This document shows, piece by piece, positions 55,825 through 64,000 of a stretch of 64,000 nucleotides of DNA. Made by a program: the position numbers and the translations under genes. The stretch lies in the NCBI GenBank assembly GCA_964036315.1, contig OZ038487.1, positions 53,263,282 to 53,327,281 of the forward strand. The letters are read 5' to 3'. How positions within the stretch are numbered: the first letter of the stretch is position 1; each line of letters begins with the position of its first letter. The DNA is from Acanthosepion esculentum (lineage: Eukaryota; Mollusca; Cephalopoda; Sepiida; Sepiidae). The notes under the pieces are model-generated. The model saw only the letters and a list, made by a program, of their open reading frames with translations, did no database searches and was not told the origin of the DNA.

Positions 55825-56325
55825 TGTAACAGTTCATTAGGAACAAAGAAAAGAATATTAAACTGTTATGCAATATCAATCCTCTTATATGGCAGTGAAT
55901 GCTGGAAAATCATCTCATAGATGAAAAAGAGACTTCAAGCAACAGAAATGTAGTTCTACAGAAGGATGCTGAGAATACCATGGACCAGACATGTGAGCAA
56001 CAACAAAGTTTTATTAAAAATGGAAACAAAAAGGTCACTTATACTTAGAATCAGAAAGAGATAGTTGAAATCTCTCGGGCACATAATGAGGAAAGAGGGC
56101 TTAGAAAATTTGATATTCACAGAATAGATTGAAGGCAAGAGAGACAGAGGAAAACAATGATGTTTAACCTCCCTAGTGAGCTTGAGCAAATAGATGGCAG
56201 AGTAAGATTTAGAAAAAATGACAAGAAGACAAAATTTATTCAGAGCTACAAAAAGCAGGAAATTGTGGAGAGCTACGATCGCTTCCATTATGAAAGTACA
56301 TAACACATAGAAGAAGAAACATTAT
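55825..56325 (+). pseudogene. RTE/BovB-like LINE C-terminal fragment
   Basis: Second copy in direct orientation, directly after the previous one. TCATTAGGAACAAAGAAAAG, TTCTACAGAAGGATGCTGAG, ACCATGGACCAGACATGTGA and TCTCTCGGGCACATAATGAG are followed by GAGAGCTACGATCGCTTCC. Several stops. Confidence 0.85.
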
Positions 56326-57139
56326 TATTTTAATGCAAAATAGACCAGTATGATATTTTATTGTAAATACAAAACAAAATCATATTTTTACTATGATGAT
56401 ACACAGAAATAGTATAATTTATCCTATAAAAATCCAGTTCAACATCAATGCTCTAAATACGTTGATATAAAATATAATTTTATAAAAATTGAATTATGTT
56501 AAGACTATATTCCATCAGAACAAAATGTTACTGATTTATTTACAAAGTCTATTATCAAAAACTAAAGAAATTTTAATGCTCTGAAAAGAGCTCAATTGCA
56601 AACTTTTTGCCTGCACTTTTTGTCTCATTGTTTATTTATTTTGTTCATATATATTAACCCCAGAAAGGAGGGGTAATATTAATATTAGCTGTTTTCTTAT
56701 CAAGAAACATTTGGCATTTATTGACCAAGCAGCCAGTACTGCTTTTATAAATATTTTCTCTTAAAAGATTTTTTTTCAGAAAATAGGTTTTTTAAGTCCA
56801 GTAGCCATCATCAATCTTTCCAGTATTGATGAGAGTTTCCATTCTAACCTTTTATTTGAAGTAGTGTGGAACGTCAACATTTTGATATCATTATTTTCTC
56901 TTTGAGTTACATGTGATATCTATTTTTGCTGTTGCTGCTGTTGAAATTTGATGTGGTTACTATTATTTGATAAGGTTCTTTGATTGTGATTCTGTAGCAA
57001 CAGTCCACAATGTTCAAAGATGTGTTGCTTTTGTCAAGACCCATAGTTTTCACTTGATCAACACCATTTTTTCCCATTGATCTTAAAAAAAATGATTGTA
57101 TACAACAGACAGTTTAGATACTTTTGAACAGTGGAGAGG
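56326..57139. other. Unclassified AT-rich stretch
   Basis: No gene or repeat family recognised. Confidence 0.3.
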
Positions 57140-57430
57140 AATTACTTCCTCCACTTATCTAAATTTATAGACAAATCCTACAGATGCATGCTGGGATTTC
57201 TTCTGAGCAAATAAAAATGGATAATCTTTGGTCTTACTAACACATTTTTTCTTTCTTCTGTTGATTTCAGAATGCTATAACTACTTCACTGTATCTCTTT
57301 TGCATGTGAACACTTTTTACTTTGTGACTGTCTTTGCTTTGCCTTTCATTACATTGTCTTGTCTTGTATTATTTTTTCATGTTCTTCTTCTTCTTAATGT
57401 TATTGAACATTCTGTCAATTTTGCTTAACC
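57140..57430 (+). repeat. Unexpanded paralogue of the 39900-40810 repeat
   Basis: Colinear with 39930-40150 and 40740-40810, but TGTCTTGTCTTGTATTATTT (57355) stands where the other copy has twenty 30-bp units. Confidence 0.7.
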
Positions 57431-57829
57431 ATGCCTGCTTCCTAAAGATGAGCAATGACAAATGAGCAGTGCAGATTTGGTGAACTTTTTTCTTTTAATT
57501 CATTGTCAAAATTTAGAGTTTAGGCCTTTAATAAGAAAGAAAGAATCAAATGAATTTGACCAAGAAAAGAAGGTCTGCAATAAATAACTATGCAAAGATT
57601 AACTGTCATCAATAACGTGAGTTAACAAAAGGTGCTGCTAACAAATTGTAGTGGTAAAAATCTTTTCAAATTATGTCAACTTTTGGGTAACATGTTGTAT
57701 ATCTTGAAATACTTTTAAAATTAATACCAAAAACTTTCAATCTGCAATTTTCCATTTTGGGCAAAAGGATTTAATTTACGTTTTCTCTTGAAGTCACTTT
57801 AAATGCATTCATCTTTTTTCTGTTTTTTC
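57431..57829. other. Unclassified stretch
   Basis: Nothing recognised. Confidence 0.3.
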
Positions 57830-58760
57830 CTTTATCATTTTTCTTGAGTCTCTTCCTATTTTAATTATCCTTTCTTTTTGTCTTTTTTATCATCTTTTCC
57901 ATGTCTTTTGCTTTCCCACTTTTTTCTGTGCTTTCTTTTTATCATTCTTTCTTTCTCATTCTTTTTTTTCTTTTTCATTCTTTCTTTTTTCTTTTTTGTT
58001 CTTTCTTTCCTTTTCATTCTTTTATTTTATTTTTCATTCTTTTTTTGCCTTTCCTTCTTTCTTTCATTGCTTTTCATTCTTTCTTTGTCTTTTTCTTTCT
58101 TTTTTGCCTTTCTTTCTTTTTTCTTTTCATTCTTTCTAACATTGCCTTTCATTCTTTCTTTGCCTTTCTTTCTTTCTTTTTTCTCTCTTTCAATCCATTC
58201 TTTCTTCCATTGCCTTTCTTTCTTTATTTACCTTTCTTTTTTTTCAACTCCTCAGTCAGTCCACTTAGTATTTTCTTCACACTTCTTGGTCTATAAATTC
58301 CCCTCTTTTAATTACATTACTCTTTTCTTTCCTATTACATTTTCTGTTTTACTTTGTATCTCTTCCTTTTTTCAGTTCCAACCCACTTTTACTTTTTTCC
58401 TCTTCCAGTTTCTGTTTCTTCACAAATTTTACCTAAGTTTTTTGTCACTCTTCCTCTCTCTTTCTCTCTTCTGTTTTCCTCTTTTTCCTTTCTCTTTCAC
58501 ACCATTAATTGCTTTCATTTCCTACTTTCTCAACATCCTTCTTTGTCATCCACACCTTCATTTTCCTTTTCTTCTCCTTTTCTTTCTTTGGTTTATATTT
58601 AACTTTATATTTTTACAAATTCTTTTCTACCATTGTCCCGTTTCCTTTTCCTTTTCTATCCACTTTCAACCCCCTCCCCTCACTCCATCTGATCTTCTCT
58701 CTTATTTGCTATTCTGTATTTGTCCTAATTATTTCAGTTCTTCATCCTGAAATATTACCA
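57830..58760. repeat. Pyrimidine-rich (TTTC)n domain
   Basis: CATTCTTTCTTT words dominate to 58230, then mixed T/C sequence. The 290-codon F/S/L-rich frame (57878-58750) is a product of base bias. Confidence 0.9.
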
Positions 58761-58930
58761 TTCTCTCGCTTTTAACCACAGAGTCTCATTAGACAGTTTT
58801 CCTTTGATCTCAGTTTACCTTTCAATAATTCCCACTCTGGACCTCCCTTCCACTTCAGAAATTCTCTTCTTACTTCATACCACATTTTTTTGTTTTTGTT
58901 TTGCTTGTTTTTACCATTTTCATCAAGATT

Positions 58931-58976
58931 CTCTCTCTCTCTCTCTCTCTTTCCCTCTCTCTCCCTCCCTCCCTCC

Positions 58977-59008
<32 letters not shown>
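58931..59008. repeat. (CT)n microsatellite
   Basis: CT run with CCCT interruptions; the RE-repeat frame on the minus strand is an artefact. Confidence 0.97.
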
Positions 59009-59009
<1 letters not shown>

Positions 59010-59184
59010 ATACACACATACACTGTCTCTATTTTTTACTCATTCATAGTTTTGGCTTTCAGCAACTTAGATTTTCTTTCACAATATATAAACACATAAT
59101 CAAAAAACTTGCATATTCTTCCATGGAGATGAGACATGCCTGTATAGCTGGATACACAGACCCATGGGATGATTTTCATCTATA

Positions 59185-59458
59185 TTACTACACACACACA
59201 CACATATGTGTGTGTGTGTTTCAATACACACACATACAACTATATACATATATATGTATAAATTACAGTATCTACATTAAATATGTGTGTGTATATATAT
59301 ATATATATATACAAATGCACTCGTTATACTTGAAGTCACACCACACATATATGTATCAATATATATATGGATAAAGATATACATGCACAAACATACATAT
59401 GTTAATCCACTTATGTACACATCACCCAATACAGACATATGTGTGTGTGTGTGTATGC

Positions 59459-59490
<32 letters not shown>

Positions 59491-59541
59491 GCTCACACAC
59501 ATATATCATAATTCAGCCCACACCCACACATTTATATTTAT

Positions 59542-59632
<91 letters not shown>

Positions 59633-59751
59633 TAGATAAATACATGCACTAATATACACAGATATACACCTATTTTACACACACACACACATATATATAT
59701 GTACACATCAGCCAATACAGACACACACATTCACACACACACAAACACATG

Positions 59752-59773
<22 letters not shown>
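59185..59773. repeat. Complex TA/CA/TG/GA microsatellite block
   Basis: Alternating (CA)n, (TG)n and (TA)n runs, with long (TA)n at 59457-59485 and 59546-59602 and (GA)n at 59602-59626. Confidence 0.95.
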
Positions 59774-59795
<22 letters not shown>

Positions 59796-59974
59796 AAAGT
59801 GGACACTGAGGTCAACACCAAATGGTGAAAGTTGATTTCATGCTTCAACACAATCTTCAGACCAAATAATATGGCCTGAAGATTGCAGTGTCCACTTTCA
59901 TATTTAAATTCACTCTATCTCTGATATTGAGCACTTTTACCCATAAATACAGCATAACTTAAATCTATATTTTT

Positions 59975-60016
<42 letters not shown>
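59774..60016. repeat. (TA)n-framed repeat, copy 3
   Basis: (TA)n at 59774-59794 and 59979-60016. The core folds on itself: AAAAGTGGACACTG (59796) pairs with CAGTGTCCACTTT (59888), and CAATCTTCAG (59851) with CTGAAGATTG (59877). The second half matches the antisense of the 32630-32710 core. Confidence 0.8.
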
Positions 60017-60020
<4 letters not shown>

Positions 60021-60740
60021 TTGGTGCTGAAAAAATGGCTTTGAGCCTTGAGACTTTCATGCTCTTTAATATATTCATCCTGCTACTCAGATTGTTCCTA
60101 ATTGGAATAGTTTAACTTTTTTGTTAAATTTTTCTAGTATACTTTCAGTTGATCAAATTTTTGGAGAAACTGTCCAAATGTTTTGATTTAAGTCCTTTTG
60201 ACCATCTTCAATCACTTTTAACAATGCTAATGTCATGAGTTACAGAGAGTAGAGAAATGGTTTTATTAGCTTCATCCTGAAACTTTTAGGAATGCTATAT
60301 TCTTAATTTAAATATATATGAGTTATATAAATGTGATATATGTAGGACAATTTGTAAGTACATGTCATGGGCATACATTTTAACCTATTAAAGATTTTAA
60401 CATTACAATTCACAATATTTAAAAATGAAGTTACTGACTATTTTAGTAATATTTTAAAATTCTCTTCCTTGTGGTAAAAGATATCCTGTTTCATATATTT
60501 TTTTGCATAAAAATATCTTTAAGCATTTTGAGTATTTTTTTGAGCATTTTGAGCACTGTGGTATTTTATTATTACCTATATATTGTATATTACTAATATT
60601 TGTGTTGTGCTAAGAGTCATAGCTATTTGTGATGTGAGTGTTGTACTAACTACACTAAACTTTGATTAGTTACAAGTTCATCTACAAGAGAGTGTAGTGG
60701 CTGTGTTATGAATGTAAGAATTTTATTATTATTTTTTTAA
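60017..60740. other. Unclassified AT-rich stretch
   Basis: No gene or repeat recognised. Confidence 0.3.
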
Positions 60741-61985
60741 AAATCTTATCACCCTAAGCAAGGCAATGAGGACACTAATATGCAAGGGGTTTATTGAGTG
60801 TGAAAGAATATAAGAAAAAGAAAACAATATTAAGGAGAAAGAACAATAAAAAAAAGTGAGAAAATGAGTGAAGCTGAGATGTCAGGACCAGTAAAATTGC
60901 AGATTCTTGTTTGAATTTTATCAAGTATCTCTAAATACATAGCAGAAGCAACAGATTAGATATGGCAGCAATAGGCAATGCATGGACAGATGGTAGACAT
61001 ATAAATGTATAAGATAGATTTTAGCAAGAAAAATTATCTAGCACCACACACTGAACTAGATCTTAGCAATTGATTCAATATAATCTTTCCACTTCATGTA
61101 AGTGGAAAATGATAGTCCAAGAAGGTGCAATGAGTTACTTTTCTAGAGGTGAGCATCAGCCATGCTGATAAAAGGCAAAAAAGTTTCTCTTAGGCAATTA
61201 AGAGAGAGCTGTTTCAGAGAGGCATTAAAATTAACAAGACATTTCTTGTCTCAGTTAACAACAAATTGTGGGTCATTTTTTAGATCAGCTGCCAATTTGA
61301 CCTAATCAATCGATTAAGAAAGTGTAAATAGTTGTGATATCAGCTGAGAATTGATGACCTCAGGAAAGTCGTATTATAAAAATTAGGAGCAATGTAGACT
61401 TAAGGATAGAGCCCTGTGGGACATATGCGTTTATGCAAAAAGACTGTGAAGAGTGGCCATAATAGATAACTTTCATTTCACAATTTGATAATAAAGATTG
61501 AATCTGCTCAAAAATTTGTTCAGAAATATCATGAACTTTCAAGATATGAAAAAGACCAGTATGCCAAACCTTGTCAAATGCCTTCAAGATATCCAAGCAA
61601 TAACCCAAGCTTGATAGACTCTTTCAACAGTAACTGTTAATACAGTAGAAGTTAACCTAGAGAAGTGAAAGCCATATTGCTTATCTAAAAGAAGTCCTTG
61701 CTTAACCAATTTAGAATTGATTACAGCCTCTAGTACTTTGCCAAAAAGAGGTAGAAGGCTTATAGGGTGATAGCTAGAAAGATCAGAGTTATTAAAGACT
61801 GGAACAACAGAAGAGAATTTCCAATAAGCAGGAAAGCAAGAAGCAGCTAAGCATTTTATTGTTAGTGTTGGAGTTGCAATCTTCCAAAAACACAAGAATT
61901 TATAAACAACATTTTGAGGTTTAATATTCATTCTCCCCTTTTTCCCCATGTGTTTCTGTAGTTACATCAACAGAAACATCACTTT
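60741..61985 (-). mobile_element. Jockey/CR1-like LINE, 5'-truncated and internally deleted
   Basis: The right part of the element (minus strand) carries RT. The left end is the 3' UTR with the antisense tail CACCCTAAGCAAGGCAATGA at 60751. Between YCCHI (about 60955) and the 3' UTR the C-terminal segment (LDRIQRR to WNSLP) is missing, although it is present in the plus-strand copies at 62092 and 62915. Confidence 0.85.
60950..61949 (-). pseudogene. Jockey/CR1-like reverse transcriptase remnant
   Basis: Motifs in order on the minus strand: CFPAYWKFSSVVPVFNNSDL, SSYHPISLLPLFGKVLEAVI, LLLDKQYGFHFSRLTSTVLT and VTVERVYQAWV. Next come LDILKAFDKVWHTGLFHILK (palm motif with LDILKAFD), SLLSNCEMKVIYYGHSS and NAYVPQGSILKSTLLLIFII. 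The catalytic YADD is gone: the region reads SADITTIYTFLN. Remnants of the thumb follow (LIRSNWQLI, LRETFLPF-like, ADAHL, LLGL-like) to RPCIAYCCHI at about 60955. A frameshift lies near 61595, within the overlap of two frames. Confidence 0.85.
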
Positions 61986-62091
61986 AGTCAGATGAACTCC
62001 TAAAGGATGTAACATATCACAAAATATAGTTTTTCTACATTTTAACACTTTCTCATTAATTTTCACAACATATATATACACACACACATAG
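61986..62091. other. Junction between inverted LINE copies
   Basis: Short AT/CA-rich sequence between a minus and a plus LINE copy. Confidence 0.4.
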
Positions 62092-62680
62092 GGTTCTTGA
62101 TAAGATCCATAGACGGATATGCACTGTAATTGGCCCTGATCTGTCATCTCGTCTGCAGTCACTCTCTCACAGACGCGACGTTGCCTCGCTCTGTCTTTTT
62201 TATAAATACTTTCACGGTAATTGCTCCGAGGAGCTGCTTTTGCTGGTTCCTAGGCCTCATGAATTTAAACGTCCTATGAGGCTGGCATCCCGTTCCCACC
62301 CCTTCACCATTGAAACTGTTAGATGTAAACGCCTCTTCTACTCCAATAGCTTCATGTCTCGCACATCTCGCCCGTGGAACTCCCTTCCTTATTCCTGTTT
62401 CCCTGACAAATACAATCTCCAACTATTTAAGTGTAACATAAATCGACATCTCCAGATGCTTTGATCTATCCACATCCTTTCACCTTTCATTCCTATCTGC
62501 TCTCGCTACAAATCTTCTGTAACCCCCTTGCCTTGATCGATCCACTATCTTTCTTCACATCCTCTCCTTTACCACTCCTATCTGCTCTTCCTCCAAACCT
62601 TCTGTAACCCCTTGCGTGCTAGTGGCTTCCAGCCTTGCTTGGGGTGATAAGCTTAAAAAAAAATATATATATATATATAT
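62092..62680 (+). pseudogene. Jockey/CR1-like LINE C-terminus and 3' UTR (best copy)
   Basis: LDKIHRRICTVIGPDLSSRL, then SLSHRRDVASLCLFYKYFHG and NCSEELLLLVPRPHEFKRPM. These run on through RLASRSHPFTIETVRCKRLF, YSNSFMSRTSRPWNSLPYSC and FPDKYNLQLFKCNINRHLQM to a stop near 62463. The frame is open from about 62100 with no disabling change seen. A pyrimidine-rich UTR follows, then GCCTTGCTTGGGGTGATAAG near 62631 and an A-run passing into (TA)n. Among the youngest insertions in the window, 5'-truncated. Confidence 0.9.
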
Positions 62681-62914
62681 GGCTGATGCTAGAGCCCAGA
62701 AGGGTAACACACTGATCTTTCTTGACCTCAAATTTTCCACTGACATGAAGTAGAATCACTTTATCAAATAAATAGCTGCATCTACTGAAAGGAAATTTGG
62801 GTCAATGTGTTGTGCCAATTTTTCTTGTCAGAATCCATCTTGCAGATTTACAAATCTACCATTTATCTATGTATTGAATACTTTTGCCATATCTAGTGTT
62901 CCTGCTATACATCT
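62681..62914. other. Unclassified spacer
   Basis: No recognised feature. Confidence 0.3.
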
Positions 62915-63312
62915 TGAGATTCTTGACAAAATCTAATGAATGAACTGTAATGTAATCAATCCTGACTCAGGGAACTGAAATTCATTCTCTTTCTCACCAA
63001 TGTGGCAAAGTCTTCTGTTTGTCTTTTCTACAAATATTTTCATGTAAACTGCTCTGATAGGCTTTTTTCCCTGGTGAGAAATGAATTGAAGTGTGCTACT
63101 AGAATGGCATCTAGGTCCCACACTTTTACTCCTGAAATAGCTAAATGTGATCAACCATCTTCTGTCTTCTTGAAACCTGTTCATCTTTTGTCTTTTCTTC
63201 AATTCTATTCCCAGTCTTCTCTTTCACTCTCTGTAACACCTTTGCACTAGTGGCTTTCCTGCCTTGCTTGGGATGAAAGATTAAAAAACAAATTAAAAAA
63301 ATATATATATGT
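62915..63312 (+). pseudogene. Jockey/CR1-like LINE C-terminus and 3' UTR, deleted
   Basis: CLFYKYFHVNCSDRLFSLVR, then NELKCATRMASRSHTFTPEI and AKCDQPSSV match the preceding copy. The SRTSRLWNSLP to INRHL part is deleted, so the ORF runs into the UTR (CTGTAACACC, GCCTTGCTTGGGATGAAAG at 63260). It ends in an A-run and TATATATATG. Confidence 0.85.
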
Positions 63313-63569
63313 TCCTTACTGTTTAGCATGTGCCTATTGTTACACACAAATTGATACTGACCATTGTAAAATTTTAATAATTATAATCTACAGGAACAAA
63401 TGAAAATATATTTTCAATTGAGCACTGTTGAATAACAAGCTAATTCTAAAAACAATGGTCAACTTCGTAAATGCAAAGCTCTTCAGTAAAATGAATGGAG
63501 CCCTTTGGATGCTTGGTGTTTGTTTACGTTTGTAAAAACAATACACTAGATTTGGCTGATTCGTTCTGT
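63313..63569. other. Unclassified spacer
   Basis: No recognised feature. Confidence 0.3.
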
Positions 63570-63650
63570 CAAGTGAAGATGGCTCAGTGTTAGAAGCTCT
63601 GACTGACACCAAATCGGTTGGGTTTCGATCCGGGCTTGAGGCATTCGGTT
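63570..63650 (+). repeat. tRNA-derived repeat head
   Basis: TGGCTCAGTGTTAGAAG at 63580 is a good A box. GGTTTCGATCC at 63621 is B-box-like with the bases slightly shifted. No paired acceptor stem, so a SINE head rather than a tRNA gene. Confidence 0.5.
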
Positions 63651-63825
63651 GTCTAGTTGCACTGAGGAGCTGTGATGCAGTGAAACAGTACTGTCTGCAA
63701 ATGACATAATATTTATTGATAGTATAGATTTTAACTATGGTATTTTACATCGAGCACTGTTTTATTTCCACTAGCACACACTGGGTACTATTTTATATTT
63801 ATATATAACATATATACTCATGTAT

Positions 63826-64000
63826 CATGCAACTTTTGAAGACCTAATTTAGAAGCTAATTTTAAGGGGGTTGCATCATGTATGAGATATAAAATTGGCA
63901 TATATAAAGCTGGCTCTGGCTATGGTGTTGACCAAAATATATCTCCATTTACTGTAGTCAAATTAGCTTCAAAATTAAGTCTTCAAAGGTTGCATTATAT
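63826..64000. repeat. Inverted repeat at the window edge
   Basis: ATGCAACTTTTGAAGACCTA (63828) and AAGTCTTCAAAGGTTGCATT (63977) are complementary for about 40 bp with few mismatches, around a ~90-bp centre. Possibly a foldback or MITE whose right end lies at or beyond the window edge. Confidence 0.65.

Noticed and set aside
57878..58750. 290-codon F/S/L-rich frame
   Set aside because: Same base-composition artefact in a (TTTC)n domain.
58772..59023. RE-repeat protein on the minus strand
   Set aside because: Translation of a (CT)n microsatellite.
63570..63650. tRNA gene
   Set aside because: A and B boxes are present, but no paired acceptor stem and a misfit T-arm; a SINE head is more likely.

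Overview
This 64 kb window looks like a stretch of a large, AT-rich, repeat-dense animal nuclear genome. I find no convincing host protein-coding gene, rRNA gene or functional tRNA gene. Almost every interpretable segment is a decayed transposable element, a SINE-like repeat, a minisatellite or a (TA)n / polypyrimidine tract. The element mix includes RTE/BovB-like LINE tails in both orientations, Jockey/CR1-like LINE 3' ends with the tail motif CCTTGCTTGGGGTGA, LINEs carrying C-terminal C2H2-like fingers, and a Penelope-like GIY-YIG remnant. It also has mariner/Tc1 relatives, a Helitron-like element and tRNA/5S-derived SINEs. Together with abundant long (TA)n tracts this fits a cephalopod mollusc, most likely an octopus. 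That is an inference from family resemblance, not a database result.

Layout. 1-2474 is a 39-bp minisatellite with a frame open to the window edge. 2.7-13.4 kb holds an inverted pair of LTR-like repeats, a duplicated ~660-bp dispersed repeat, RTE and Jockey-type LINE tails, a SINE, and a Penelope-like C-terminus followed by a tRNA-headed repeat. 15.0-17.6 kb is strongly pyrimidine-rich. 19.4-23.5 kb is a (TA)n-rich cluster with an inverted-arm element, a Helitron-like element and an internally deleted mariner. 23.9-32.6 kb contains LINE tails, a deleted Tc1/mariner-type element, and two large same-strand LINE pseudo-copies (27.0-29.5 and 30.1-32.5 kb). 33.5-34.5 kb is purine-rich and contains a small MITE.

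35-43 kb holds SINE-like repeats (one inverted pair), a candidate 1.3-kb TIR element, a 30-bp minisatellite with an exact 270-bp internal duplication, and LINE tails. 43.6-44.8 kb is T-rich. 45-56.3 kb is a graveyard of RTE C-terminal fragments, tRNA-like repeats, several short tandem arrays, a SINE inverted pair nested in a 194-bp tandem repeat, and a 5S-rRNA-headed chimeric SINE. 57.1-60 kb holds an unexpanded paralogue of the repeat in which the 30-bp minisatellite grew, polypyrimidine sequence and complex microsatellites. 60.7-63.3 kb has a minus-strand Jockey-like reverse transcriptase remnant and two plus-strand LINE 3' ends. The right edge holds an inverted repeat.

No genes work together here in the operon sense. 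The story is of mobile elements landing on each other and on TA tracts. The most notable items are the 5S/tRNA-like/tail chimeric SINE, a repeat family with a covarying stem-loop, the Helitron-like element, the higher-order structure of two minisatellites, and a family of repeats framed by (TA)n tracts.
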